Origin: Mayfieldus sp963781495
GTDB lineage: Bacteria; Actinomycetota; Thermoleophilia; Solirubrobacterales; 70-9
DNA: 64,000 nt
Direction: 5' to 3'
Assembly (NCBI GenBank): GCA_963781495.1
Contig: CAWAFX010000002.1
Span: forward strand, 806,001-870,000
This document shows positions 55,177-63,284 of this stretch, piece by piece. Position numbers and translations under genes: made by a program. The notes beneath the pieces are model-generated. The model saw only the letters and a list, made by a program, of their open reading frames with translations, was not told the DNA's origin and did no database searches. Every line of letters starts with the position of its first letter. The stretch's first letter is position 1.

Positions 55177-57720
55177 TCAGGCCTCGTCCGCCGAGGCCTC
55201 GGAAGCGGCCTCGGCCTCGTCCGGCCCCTCGTCGGGCTCGGCGCCGTTGCCGCCCCGTGAGGCGGCCTTCGGCTCGCCGTTCGGCTCCGCGGCCTGATTT
55301 CCGTTGCTGCGCTTGCGCCGCCGCCTGCGGCGTCCGCCCTTGGGGAAGTTCTTCAGCAGCTCGCGGGCCACGGCCGACGGCTTGCGGGCCATCCGCATCC
55401 GCGCCCCCCGCAGCACCTCCTCGCCCTCCGGGGTGTGGGCCACCGCGGCCGCCAGCAGCGCCACCGCGAGGCGGCGGTCCTGCTTGCGGGCGGCGTGGAC
55501 GAGACGGCGGGCGTTGCGCCCGTGGGCGCGGCCCGATGAGTTGACCAGCAGCCCCAGCAGGCGCTTGGTCTCGGCCCAGCGCTGGACCGCGTACTCCTCG
55601 TGCAGGTCGCGGGTGTAGGAGGAGAGCCTCCAGACCCAGGCCTGAGCCTGGTCGCGGCGGCCGATCCGCCGGTCGACCAGCGCCTGCAGCAGGACCTTGA
55701 CCCCTCCCCGCTTCTCGTCGCGGCTCCAGGTGCCGACGATGTCGACCGCGTCGTCGAAGGCCTCGGGGTCGCGCAGGGCGGCGATCTCGCCCAGCGCCTT
55801 GAGCCGCAGCTGGGCGTTGCGGTTGCGCTGCACGCAGGTCAGCAGGTAGCGGCGCCGCAGCTCCTTCGACTCGTCGTGCTGCAGCATCGCCTTCGCGCGC
55901 CGCCAGCCCGAAGCATTGACGCGGGCTCCGGCGAGGGCGGCCCAGACGTGCTGTTCGGAGTAGTCGAGATTTTCGACCGCGATCCGCCAGAGCTCGCGCT
56001 CGAGGATCTCGAGACGGCGCTGGGAATCGTCGGAAACGGGGACGATGCGGCGCTCGACCCGCACCCGGCGGCCGCGGCCGCGGCGCACCGGCCCGACGAC
56101 GATCGCACCGCCGCGGTAGACGTCGCGGTCGAGCAGGCTGTGCAGGGTGACGATCGTCTCGTCGTGGGTGGTGGCGGGATGGACGAAGTCGAGAACCAGG
56201 CCCGACTCCTTGCCGGGGGCGCGGCGGGTGACGCGGCCGACCCGCTGCTGGTAGACGCGGCGCGAGGCGGTCGGCGCCAGGTGCATGCAGATCGTCGCCC
56301 GGGGCGAGTTCCAGCCCTCGGCCAGCAGCATCGCGTTGCAGAGCACGTCGACGTCGCCGCGCTCGAATCCGGCCAGGATCTCGGCCAGCTCGCGTTTCGG
56401 CGTCTCGCCGGAGACGGCGCGGGCGTTGATCCCGGCATCCTGGAAGGCGGCGGCGACGTTGCGCGCATGGCGGACCCCGGCCGTGTAGACGACACCGGGA
56501 ATCTTGCGGAAGCGGGATCGGTAGAGGTCGGCGATCGCGACGTTGAAGGGCGCCTGGTCGAGCAGCTTCGCCAACTCCTCCTGGTCGAAGTCCTGGTCCA
56601 CCTCGCCCTTGCGCAATGGCACCTTGGCGATCGTCCGCACCCCGGGCCCGGGCGGGATGCGGATGCAGCGCAGGGGCGAGATCACCCCGCGCCGTGCCGC
56701 CTGGGCGAGGTCGAAGCGCGAGGTCTGAGTCGGGAAAAGGTCGGCGACGTGGCGGGCGATCAGGGCGCCGGTCGCGGTCATGCCGATGAAGACCGGCCCC
56801 GGCCAGCTGCGGATGCAGGCGCTGGTCTTCTCGCCCAGCGCCGTATGGGCCTCGTCGCAGATCACGATCGTGTAGGCGTCGGAGACCCGGCCGGCGTTGC
56901 GGACGAACCACTGGTAGGTCTCGACCGTCACCGGGCCGTAGGCGTTGTCCTTGCCTTCGAGCAGCGGCGGCGAGAGCCGATCGGCGTAGCCGCGGTCGGA
57001 GATCTCGCCGATGAACTGGTCGACCAGGTTGCGGCGGTGGGTGAGGATCAGCACCCCGCCGGTCTGCGAGGCCTCGATGAAGCCGACCGCGGCGACGGTC
57101 TTGCCGGCCCCGGTCGCGTGCTCGAACCAGAACCGCCGCGCCGCGCCGGGATCCTCGGGTGCCTCGGTGACCGCGTCCGGGTCCGGCTCGTCCTCGAAGT
57201 CCTGCGGCTCCTCGTCGGGCGCCAGCTCGGCCGGCTCGTCCTCGATCTCCAGCTCCTCACCCGCGTCCTCGCCATCGCCGTTGGCGCTCGCCTCCTCCGC
57301 GGCCTCCTCATCGGTCTCGGGTGCGGGGGTCGCGGGGCGGGCTGCGGCGACGCCGTTGCTGCGCCCGTTGGTGCTCTCCGCCTCGGCGATCAGCTCCGCC
57401 AGCGTTCCCGAGAGCGCGTCGAGCTGGTGAGCCGAGAGCTCGGCACCGTCCTTGAGCTTCGGCGGTTCGTCGGCCAGCAGCCGCTCCAGCCCCAGCAGCA
57501 GCGAGTAGTTGCGCCGCCACTCGATCGAGGGCTCCTCGGCGCCGGCCTCGATCTCGGCCAGGGCGGCGTCCAGAGCGCGCCGGCGAGCGGTCCCGGGGGC
57601 CAGCGCCTCAGGGCCTTCGCCTTCGAGCAGGAAGGATTCGCGGGCAAACTTGACAGCCCGCTCGATTTCGGAGCCGGTAGGCACCGCCGCTTTCGCGGCA
57701 ACTTCACTGGTATTGGCCAT
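55177..57720 (-). CDS. SF2 DEAH-type helicase with acidic insertion and basic C-terminus
   Basis: An 847-residue protein. Residues 1-90 are a helical N-domain; 'ELSAHQLDALSGTLAELI' (94-111) resembles a Q-motif. An acidic low-complexity stretch (about 131-192: 'ETDEEAAEEA', 'GEELEIEDEPAELAPDEEPQ') separates it from Walker A 'HATGAGKTVAAVGFI' (202-208). Then 'ILTHRRNLVDQF' (Ia), 'VICDEAHTALG' (DEAH 289-292), 'GMTATG' (III), 'YTAGVRHARNVAAAF' (IV), 'NAMLLAEGWNSPRATI' (V) and 'QQRVGRVTRRAPGKESG' (VI). After residue 520 comes a long helical repeat-like region ('LKALGEIAALRDPEAFDDAV') and a basic tail ('GGRRRRRRKRSNG'). DNA or RNA translocation is predicted; the partner is unknown. Confidence 0.88.
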   Translation of the reverse strand: MANTSEVAAKAAVPTGSEIERAVKFARESFLLEGEGPEALAPGTARRRALDAALAEIEAGAEEPSIEWRRNYSLLLGLERLLADEPPKLKDGAELSAHQLDALSGTLAELIAEAESTNGRSNGVAAARPATPAPETDEEAAEEASANGDGEDAGEELEIEDEPAELAPDEEPQDFEDEPDPDAVTEAPEDPGAARRFWFEHATGAGKTVAAVGFIEASQTGGVLILTHRRNLVDQFIGEISDRGYADRLSPPLLEGKDNAYGPVTVETYQWFVRNAGRVSDAYTIVICDEAHTALGEKTSACIRSWPGPVFIGMTATGALIARHVADLFPTQTSRFDLAQAARRGVISPLRCIRIPPGPGVRTIAKVPLRKGEVDQDFDQEELAKLLDQAPFNVAIADLYRSRFRKIPGVVYTAGVRHARNVAAAFQDAGINARAVSGETPKRELAEILAGFERGDVDVLCNAMLLAEGWNSPRATICMHLAPTASRRVYQQRVGRVTRRAPGKESGLVLDFVHPATTHDETIVTLHSLLDRDVYRGGAIVVGPVRRGRGRRVRVERRIVPVSDDSQRRLEILERELWRIAVENLDYSEQHVWAALAGARVNASGWRRAKAMLQHDESKELRRRYLLTCVQRNRNAQLRLKALGEIAALRDPEAFDDAVDIVGTWSRDEKRGGVKVLLQALVDRRIGRRDQAQAWVWRLSSYTRDLHEEYAVQRWAETKRLLGLLVNSSGRAHGRNARRLVHAARKQDRRLAVALLAAAVAHTPEGEEVLRGARMRMARKPSAVARELLKNFPKGGRRRRRRKRSNGNQAAEPNGEPKAASRGGNGAEPDEGPDEAEAASEASADEA

Positions 57721-57745
57721 GAAGGCTTTAGTTGCCCTCGCCGGA

Positions 57746-57758
57746 ACGAGAAACTCGT
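57746..57758. promoter_or_regulatory. Short inverted repeat upstream of the helicase start
   Basis: ACGAG-AAA-CTCGT lies 25-38 bases before the helicase ATG, in the 163-base divergent gap between helicase and TlpA lipoprotein genes. It could be an operator or leader hairpin. An AT-rich TATTTAAT (57869-57876) just before the opposite ATG may be the promoter of the lipoprotein gene. Confidence 0.3.
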
Positions 57759-57883
57759 GACGAGGAGAGAGGTGAGTGGAAATTCCCGCGAGGAAAGGCT
57801 TCCTTAAAACCTCTCCCCGATGATCTTCGCGGCCCGCACATGGACGAACCGACCAATCAGTCGTGACGTATTTAATCACTGCG

Positions 57884-58465
57884 ATGCGCCGAAACGCCCT
57901 CAAACGGTCTTTTTGCAGCGCTGTGGTCGCGATCTCGTGCCTGAGCGGGCTTGTCGCGTGCGGCAGCAAGGGGACCGGCTACGGCGACAAACCGCCCGAC
58001 TACAAGACAGCCCTGGCCGGCGCCCCGGCGCCCCTGGCGGCGCTCTACGCCCAGCCGAACCGCCTCCTGGGCGGCGGCAGCGATGCGTTTCAGAAGCGGA
58101 TCGCGGCCCTGCGCGGCCACCCGGTGGTCGTCAACCAGTGGGCGTCGTGGTGCGGTCCCTGCCGGGAGGAGTTCCCCTGGCTGCAGCAGGCCTCGGCGCG
58201 CTACGGCAAGCGGGTCGCCTTCATCGGCGTCGACTCGCAGGACTCAGCCGACGCCGCGAACACGTTCCTGGGCGAGTTTCCGCTCCCCTATCCCAGCTAC
58301 AGCGATCCCGACCAGAAGATCGGTCAGCTGCTGCAGGCCGCGCGCGGCCTTCCCGACACGAGCTTCTACGGCGCCAACGGCAAGCTCGTCTACACCAGGC
58401 AGGGCGCCTACGCGAACCAGGCGGCACTGATTGCCGACATCCGCCGCTACGCGCTCGGCGCCTGA
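57884..58465 (+). CDS. TlpA/ResA-like thioredoxin-fold lipoprotein
   Basis: A 193-residue protein with a lipoprotein signal (lipobox 'LVAC', C26), linker, and a thioredoxin domain of the TlpA/ResA/CcmG group: 'VVVNQWASWCGPCREEFPWL' (C90, C93), 'VAFIGVDSQDSADAANTFL' and 'GLPDTSFYGANGKLV' (cis-Pro). It would be anchored outside the membrane and reduce or isomerise disulfides, possibly apocytochrome c CXXCH, the step that CcmG performs for the ccm genes found 12 kb upstream; this link is inference. The ATG at 57884 was chosen over an upstream ATG because it begins the basic head of the signal. Confidence 0.88.
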   Translation: MRRNALKRSFCSAVVAISCLSGLVACGSKGTGYGDKPPDYKTALAGAPAPLAALYAQPNRLLGGGSDAFQKRIAALRGHPVVVNQWASWCGPCREEFPWLQQASARYGKRVAFIGVDSQDSADAANTFLGEFPLPYPSYSDPDQKIGQLLQAARGLPDTSFYGANGKLVYTRQGAYANQAALIADIRRYALGA

Positions 58466-58501
58466 GCTGGCCGCGGCGCCAAGCCCGAGTCCCGGCGAGC
58501 G

Positions 58502-58507
58502 GATAAT
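58502..58507 (+). promoter_or_regulatory. -10 element GATAAT, leaderless start at 58514
   Basis: GATAAT ends 6 bases before the GTG of the NfeD-type gene and starts the nfeD-slipin-GNAT-galT operon. Confidence 0.5.
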
Positions 58508-58513
58508 GAATCC

Positions 58514-59857
58514 GTGAGCGCTCGCGCCCCGCGAATCGTCGCCTGGGCGGCCGTCGCGGCCGTGGCTCTGACGCTGCTGGCCGCGGGCAGGGGCGGGGCC
58601 CAGGGGGACGGCCGCTTCGCCTACTCGCTCGAGCTCAGCGGCGACATCAGCCCCGCCACCGCCTCCTGGGTCAAGCACGCGCTGAACGACGCCGCGGACC
58701 AGAAGGCGAGCGTGGCGATCATCCGCCTCGACACCCCGGGCGGGCTCGACTCGAGCCTGCGCGACATCGTCAAGGACATCCTCGGGGCGCCGATGCCGGT
58801 GATCGTCTACGTGAGCCCGAACGGCGCCCGCGCCGCCTCGGCCGGCGTCTACATCACCGAGGCCGCCGACGTCGCAGCGATGGCGCCGGAGACCAACATC
58901 GGCTCCGCGACACCGATCTCGATCGGCCCCGGCGGCGCCTCCGACGTCCTCGACCGCAAGATCACCAACGACGCCGCCGCCTACATCCGCGCCCTGGCAT
59001 CCGGCCACGGCCGCAACCCGGCCCTGGCCGAGCGGATGGTCCGCCACGCGGTCAACGTCACCGCCGCCGAGGCCAAGCGGGCGGGGCTGATCGACGTCAT
59101 CGCCACCAGCGAGCGGGCGCTGCTGGACAAGGTCGACGGCTTCCGGACCCAGGGGCCGAAGGCGCAGGTGCTGCACACCGCCGGGCTGCGGATCTCGGAG
59201 CACGACATGCCGCTGCAGTACGAGATCCTGCAGATCCTCGTCAACCCGACGATCGCCTTTCTGCTGCTCACGGTCGGGCTGATCGGGCTCGGGATCGAGA
59301 TCTTCAGCCCGGGCGCGATCGTCCCCGGCACGCTGGGGGTGATCTCGTTCCTGCTCGGCCTCTATGGCACCGCGCAGCTGCCGGTGACTGCGGTTGGAAT
59401 CCTGCTGCTGGTCGTCGCGATGGCGCTCTTCGTCGCCGAGGCGCACCTGCAGTCGCATGGCGTCCTCGGGCTGGGGGGAGTTGTCGCCCTGGTCTTCTCC
59501 GGGCTGCTGCTGTTCAACACCAACGGTGGCTTCGGCGTCTCGGTTCCGGTCGTGATCGGCGCCGGGGTGGTGCTCGGGGCCCTGTTCGCTTTCACGATCC
59601 AGCGCGTCGTGCGAGCCAGCCATACGCCGGTGAAGAGCGGCCACGAGGAGCTGATCGGTGAGTCCGGAGAGGTCCGGGTCCCGCTCACGCCCGAGGGCCA
59701 GGTGTTCACCCAGGGGGCCCTATGGAGGGCGCGCACGGTCAACGGGGCGGAGAGAATTCGCGCGGGAGATAGAGTCAGAGTGGATTCGGTTGACGGCCTG
59801 ACGCTGCTGGTCCGGCCCGAGCCGCGCGAAGCGGAGAACGAGCAAGGAGAAAGCTGA
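58514..59857 (+). CDS. NfeD1-type membrane-bound serine protease (ClpP-class)
   Basis: A 447-residue protein: signal peptide, ClpP-like protease domain ('VAIIRLDTPGGLDSSLRDIV', 'YVSPNGARAASAGVYI' with the catalytic Ser, 'AAMAPETNIGSATPI', 'AERMVRHAVNVTAAEAKRAG' with the catalytic Lys), four or five membrane helices ('LLTVGLIGLGIEIFSPG', 'LLGLYGTAQLPVTAVGILLL'), and a C-terminal OB-fold NfeD domain ('GESGEVRVPLTPEGQVFTQG'). It is always paired with a slipin, whose ATG overlaps its stop here (ATG at 59857). The pair is thought to act in membrane protein quality control. Confidence 0.92.
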   Translation: MSARAPRIVAWAAVAAVALTLLAAGRGGAQGDGRFAYSLELSGDISPATASWVKHALNDAADQKASVAIIRLDTPGGLDSSLRDIVKDILGAPMPVIVYVSPNGARAASAGVYITEAADVAAMAPETNIGSATPISIGPGGASDVLDRKITNDAAAYIRALASGHGRNPALAERMVRHAVNVTAAEAKRAGLIDVIATSERALLDKVDGFRTQGPKAQVLHTAGLRISEHDMPLQYEILQILVNPTIAFLLLTVGLIGLGIEIFSPGAIVPGTLGVISFLLGLYGTAQLPVTAVGILLLVVAMALFVAEAHLQSHGVLGLGGVVALVFSGLLLFNTNGGFGVSVPVVIGAGVVLGALFAFTIQRVVRASHTPVKSGHEELIGESGEVRVPLTPEGQVFTQGALWRARTVNGAERIRAGDRVRVDSVDGLTLLVRPEPREAENEQGES

Positions 59858-60708
59858 TGGGAATTGCATTGGCGGTCATCGCCGTCGTTCTGATCTTCGT
59901 GCTGATCCTGTTCGCCTCGGCGGTGAAGATCCTCCGCGAGTACGAGCGCGGAGTGATCTTCCGGCTCGGCCGCCTGATCGCGACCAAGGGCCCGGGGTTG
60001 ATCCTGCTGATCCCGTTCGTCGACCGCATGGTCCGGGTCGACCTGCGGACGGTGACCCTGAACATCCCCCCGCAGGAGGTGATCACCCGCGACAACGTGC
60101 CGGCCCGGGTCAACGCCGTCTGTTACTTCCGCGTCATCGACCCCAACAACGCGATCGTCGAGGTCGAGAACTTCCTCCTCGCCACCTCGCAGATCGCGCA
60201 GACGACGCTGCGCTCGGTGCTGGGCAAGGCCGAGCTGGACCAGCTTCTGGCCGAGCGCGAGCGCCTCAACGAGGACCTGCAGACGATCATCGACGAGCAG
60301 ACCGAGCCCTGGGGCGTGAAGGTGACCACGGTCGAGATCAAGGACGTCGAGATCCCCGACCAGATGCAGCGGGCGATGGCGCGCCAGGCCGAGGCCGAGC
60401 GCGAGCGCCGCGCCAAGATCATCAACTCCGAGGGCGAGTACCAGGCGGCGCAGAAGCTCGCCGACGCCGCCGACATCATCAGCACCAACCCGGCGACCCT
60501 GCAACTGCGCTATCTGCAGACGCTGATCGAGATGGGCGTGAACCAGAACACGACGATCGTCTTCCCGCTGCCGATGGACGTGATCACACCCTTCGTCGAC
60601 ATGGCGAGGGGGGAAACGGGCCGGGGGCCGCGAAAGCCTCCGCCCCCACCACCTCCACCGCCCCCTGATCCGGAGCCGGAGGGCGACCTGCCGCCCTCCC
60701 GGACCTAG
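59857..60708 (+). CDS. Slipin (SPFH/band 7 protein)
   Basis: A 283-residue protein: N-terminal membrane helix ('LAVIAVVLIFVLILFASAV'), SPFH domain ('REYERGVIFRLGRLIATKGP', 'VDLRTVTLNIPPQEVITRDN', 'VNAVCYFRVIDPNNAIVEV', 'LRSVLGKAELDQLLAERERL'), a coiled stretch ('MARQAEAERERRAKIINSEG') and an exceptional C-terminus with ten consecutive Pro residues after 'RGPRK', then 'DPEPEGDLPP'. It forms ring assemblies with the NfeD protease. Its translation probably depends on EF-P. A GNAT gene follows after 5 bases. Confidence 0.93.
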   Translation: MGIALAVIAVVLIFVLILFASAVKILREYERGVIFRLGRLIATKGPGLILLIPFVDRMVRVDLRTVTLNIPPQEVITRDNVPARVNAVCYFRVIDPNNAIVEVENFLLATSQIAQTTLRSVLGKAELDQLLAERERLNEDLQTIIDEQTEPWGVKVTTVEIKDVEIPDQMQRAMARQAEAERERRAKIINSEGEYQAAQKLADAADIISTNPATLQLRYLQTLIEMGVNQNTTIVFPLPMDVITPFVDMARGETGRGPRKPPPPPPPPPPDPEPEGDLPPSRT

Positions 60709-60713
60709 CGCGC

Positions 60714-61166
60714 TTGGCGGGGGACGCGCTCGAAGTTCGCCTCGCGCGCGACGAAGCCGAGATCGAGGCGGCAAAGCGGCTGCGCCTGCGTGTGTTCGCA
60801 CAGGAGCAGGGGTTCTCGCCTGAGGCCGACGTCGACGGGCTCGATCCGGCGGCGACCCATCTGGTGGTCCTGCGGCGGGACGCCGTCGTCGCCACATGCC
60901 GGCTGCGCTTCCCCCCCGGCAAGTGCAAGCTGGAGCGAATGGTCGTCGAGCAGAACCTGCGCCGGACCGGGATCGGGCGCGAGCTGCTCGCCGAGGCCGA
61001 GTCTGAGGCCGAGCGCCAGGGAGCGACCCAGGTGGTCCTGCACGCCCAGCGCGAGGCCGAGGGCTTCTACGCCGCCTGCGGCTACCGGACCGAGGGCGAC
61101 CCCTTCCTCGAGGAGGGACGGCCGCACGTGCAGATGCGCAAGCGGCTGAGCGGAGACGGCGCTTGA
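60714..61166 (+). CDS. GNAT-family N-acetyltransferase
   Basis: A 150-residue protein with 'VRLARDEAEIEAAKRLRLRV', 'VVLRRDAVVATCRLRF', 'LERMVVEQNLRRTGIGRELL' (the acetyl-CoA loop, R-x-x-G-x-G-R) and 'VVLHAQREAEGFYAACGYRT'. ElaA-like; a typical small acyltransferase with unknown acceptor. The start is TTG at 60714, 5 bases after the slipin stop. Its TGA overlaps the TTG of galT, so four genes from nfeD to galT form one coupled operon. Confidence 0.85.
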   Translation: MAGDALEVRLARDEAEIEAAKRLRLRVFAQEQGFSPEADVDGLDPAATHLVVLRRDAVVATCRLRFPPGKCKLERMVVEQNLRRTGIGRELLAEAESEAERQGATQVVLHAQREAEGFYAACGYRTEGDPFLEEGRPHVQMRKRLSGDGA

Positions 61167-62209
61167 GCGGCCCCGAGATCCGCATCGACCAGCTGACCGG
61201 CGAGCGGCGGATCCTCGCGGCCCAGCGTGCCGACCGCCCCGGCTCCTTCCGGGTCGCCGAGCGCCCGCCCCCCAGCCCCGAGAACTGTCCCTTCTGCGAG
61301 GTGCACGAGGAGCTGACACCGCCCGAGGTCTGGGCCAACCGCCCCAGCGGCGAGCCGGACAGCCGCGGCTGGCGCCAGCGCGCGGTCCCCAACCTCTACC
61401 CGGCGCTCTCGAACGAGGGCTCCGAGGACGGCGCCGGAGAAGGAGCGGGCAGCGCCTTCGCCAGCCCCGCCGACCCGCTTCGCAGCTCGGCGCGGATCCG
61501 CGAGCCCGACCTCTTCTCCTCGCGGCCGGCGGTCGGCGCCCACGAGGTGATCATCCACGTTCCCCGTCACGCAAGGGCGTTGGCCGAGCTCGACGAGACC
61601 GAGCTGGCAGAGGCGGTGGCGGCCTGGCGGACGCGGATGCGGGCCCACCCCGACGCCGCCTGCGTGCAGCTGATCGTCAACGAGGGGCCGGGGGCCGGCG
61701 CCTCGCGCGAGCACAGCCATGCCCAGCTCTACGCCCTTCCCTTCGTGCCGCCGGCGATCGCCCGTGAGCGCGAACGCGCGGCCTCATACGGAGAGCGCAC
61801 CGGCGGCGCCGGGCTGCTGACCGACATCCTCTCCGAGGAGGTGCGCCGCCGCGAGCGCCTGGTCGCGATCGACGACGAGGCGGCGCTGATCTGCCCCTGG
61901 GCTTCGGGGTCCCCCTATGAGCTGCGGATTGTCCCCCGCGCCGCCTCGGCGCATTTCGAGCAGGACTCGAGCGGCGCCGCGATGCTGGGCACGGCAGTGC
62001 GGGCCCTGACCCGGCACTTCGGCGAATCGCCGGAGCTCAACCTCTGGGTCCGCACGGCTCCCCGGGGCACCGATGCCTTTCACTGGCACATCGACCTGGT
62101 GCCGCGGCTGACCGTCCACGCGGGCTTCGAGATGGCGACAGGGGTCGACATCAACGTCTACCCCCCCGAGCGCGCCGCCGCCGACCTGCGGGCGGCACTG
62201 GGCGAATAG
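61163..62209 (+). CDS. galT: Galactose-1-phosphate uridylyltransferase-like HIT-family protein
   Basis: A 348-residue protein: zinc half-site 'CPFCEVHEE' (C42, C45), 'VVANRPSGE'-type block 'PEVWANRPSGEPD', 'VGAHEVIIHVPRHARALAEL' and the catalytic 'SREHSHAQLYALPF' (H184, H186, Q188; HxHxQ). The C-terminal half contains 'LICPWASGSPYELRIVPR' and 'HWHIDLVPRLTVHAGFEM'. GalT, UDP-glucose:hexose-1-phosphate uridylyltransferase, or ADP-glucose phosphorylase-like activity are possible; the H-P-H-x-Q of true GalT is H-S-H-A-Q here, as in diverged bacterial members. TTG start at 61163. Confidence 0.85.
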   Translation: MSGPEIRIDQLTGERRILAAQRADRPGSFRVAERPPPSPENCPFCEVHEELTPPEVWANRPSGEPDSRGWRQRAVPNLYPALSNEGSEDGAGEGAGSAFASPADPLRSSARIREPDLFSSRPAVGAHEVIIHVPRHARALAELDETELAEAVAAWRTRMRAHPDAACVQLIVNEGPGAGASREHSHAQLYALPFVPPAIARERERAASYGERTGGAGLLTDILSEEVRRRERLVAIDDEAALICPWASGSPYELRIVPRAASAHFEQDSSGAAMLGTAVRALTRHFGESPELNLWVRTAPRGTDAFHWHIDLVPRLTVHAGFEMATGVDINVYPPERAAADLRAALGE

Positions 62210-62222
62210 GGTCCGCCTCAGC

Positions 62223-62849
62223 TTGGCACCGAATCCGCGCCCGATCCCCCGCTTCATCGCCGACAACTCCCAGGAGGGGATCCCCTACGGGCGCTGGGCC
62301 GAGCGCCTGGCGGAGAGCTTTCGCGGCGCCTGCGAGGGGATCGAGGAGCTTCCCGCCGGAACCCCGCCGCCGCAGGAGATCGACTGGTTCGCCGAGCGCA
62401 CCTGGGGCGGGCGCACCTGGATCCCGGCGACGGCGCGGGTCGAGGGCGAGTCGGGGCCGCTGGAGCTCTTCGGCCACGTCTCCTACGTGCGGCCCGAGCA
62501 GGGCGACCCCGATGACCTGCGCGCCAAGGCCGACTTCACCGACGTCTTCGCCGAGGACAACCCGGACTGGAAGCTCGACCTCAACGACGACGTGATCGGG
62601 CGCTGGCGCGGCGAGGCCGGCATGGCGGGGGACGTGACCCTGGTCTGGGGCCGGCCGCTGGTGCCGGGCGCGGCCGCGGCGACGGCCGAGCTCGACGCCG
62701 AGACGGTCGACCAGGAACCGGTCTCCAACGAGCGCTTCACCCTCCTCGCCCTCGACGCGATGGTCGGCTACGGCGACGAGATCTACATGACCGTGAAGCT
62801 GTGGAGCAAGCGCGCCGCCGAACTGGCCGCCGAGAGCCTCTACGACTAG
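62223..62849 (+). CDS. Conserved hypothetical protein, 208 aa
   Basis: A soluble, acidic protein: 'PRFIADNSQEGIPYGRWAER', 'LAESFRGACEGIEEL', 'WFAERTWGGRTWIPATARVE', 'LELFGHVSYVRPEQG', 'FTDVFAEDNPDWKLDLNDDV' and 'EIYMTVKLWSKRAAELAAES'. Homologues with the same 'W-G-G-R-T-Y/W-I-P' motif are known only as hypothetical actinobacterial proteins. No domain or active-site pattern is recognised. The TTG start is 13 bases after the galT stop, so it is probably the last gene of that operon. Confidence 0.75.
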   Translation: MAPNPRPIPRFIADNSQEGIPYGRWAERLAESFRGACEGIEELPAGTPPPQEIDWFAERTWGGRTWIPATARVEGESGPLELFGHVSYVRPEQGDPDDLRAKADFTDVFAEDNPDWKLDLNDDVIGRWRGEAGMAGDVTLVWGRPLVPGAAAATAELDAETVDQEPVSNERFTLLALDAMVGYGDEIYMTVKLWSKRAAELAAESLYD

Positions 62850-62869
62850 TCGCCCGGCCTCTCAGGGGC

Positions 62870-62875
62870 GATACT
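62870..62875 (+). promoter_or_regulatory. -10 element GATACT, leaderless start at 62883
   Basis: GATACT ends 7 bases before the ATG of the first SnoaL-like gene. Confidence 0.45.
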
Positions 62876-62882
62876 GGGCGGG

Positions 62883-63281
62883 ATGTCGGAACAGAACATC
62901 GACCTCGTCCGGCGCTCGATCGAGGCCTACAACAAGAGTGACTTCGACGCCCTCGAACTGATCAACGACCCTGACGTCGAGCTGGATTGGTCGGCGTCGC
63001 GGGGCCTGCAGGCCGGCGTCTATCGCGGCTGGGAAGAGGTGAGGGGCTTCTACGACAACTACCTCGGTACCTTCGAGAACGTGAAGCTCGAGCCGGAGCG
63101 GTTCATCGAAGCCGGCAACTCGGTCGTGGTCCCCAACTCGGCCCAGGTCCGGGGGCGGGACGGGATCGAGACAACCGCCCACAGCGCCCTCGTTTTCGAG
63201 GTTCGGGGCGGCCGAATCGCCCGCATCTGCCTCTACCAGGAAACGGGCGAAGCCCTCGCGGCCGCCGGGGTCCGGGAGTAA
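62883..63281 (+). CDS. SnoaL-like (NTF2-fold) protein, first of a tandem pair
   Basis: A 132-residue protein opening 'MSEQNIDLVRRSIEAYNKSD', then 'LINDPDVELDWSASRGL', 'YRGWEEVRGFYDNYL' and the family ending 'LYQETGEALAAAGVRE'. NTF2/SnoaL-like, substrate unknown. It is followed 3 bases later by a paralogue with the same first six residues. The pair probably arose by duplication and could form a heterodimer. Confidence 0.85.
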   Translation: MSEQNIDLVRRSIEAYNKSDFDALELINDPDVELDWSASRGLQAGVYRGWEEVRGFYDNYLGTFENVKLEPERFIEAGNSVVVPNSAQVRGRDGIETTAHSALVFEVRGGRIARICLYQETGEALAAAGVRE

Positions 63282-63284
63282 GCG

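Noticed and set aside
55160..56911. 583-residue Arg/Pro-rich minus-strand frame overlapping the helicase
   Set aside because: Out-of-frame reading of the helicase gene; low-complexity Arg/Pro/Gly content is typical of shifted GC-rich codons.
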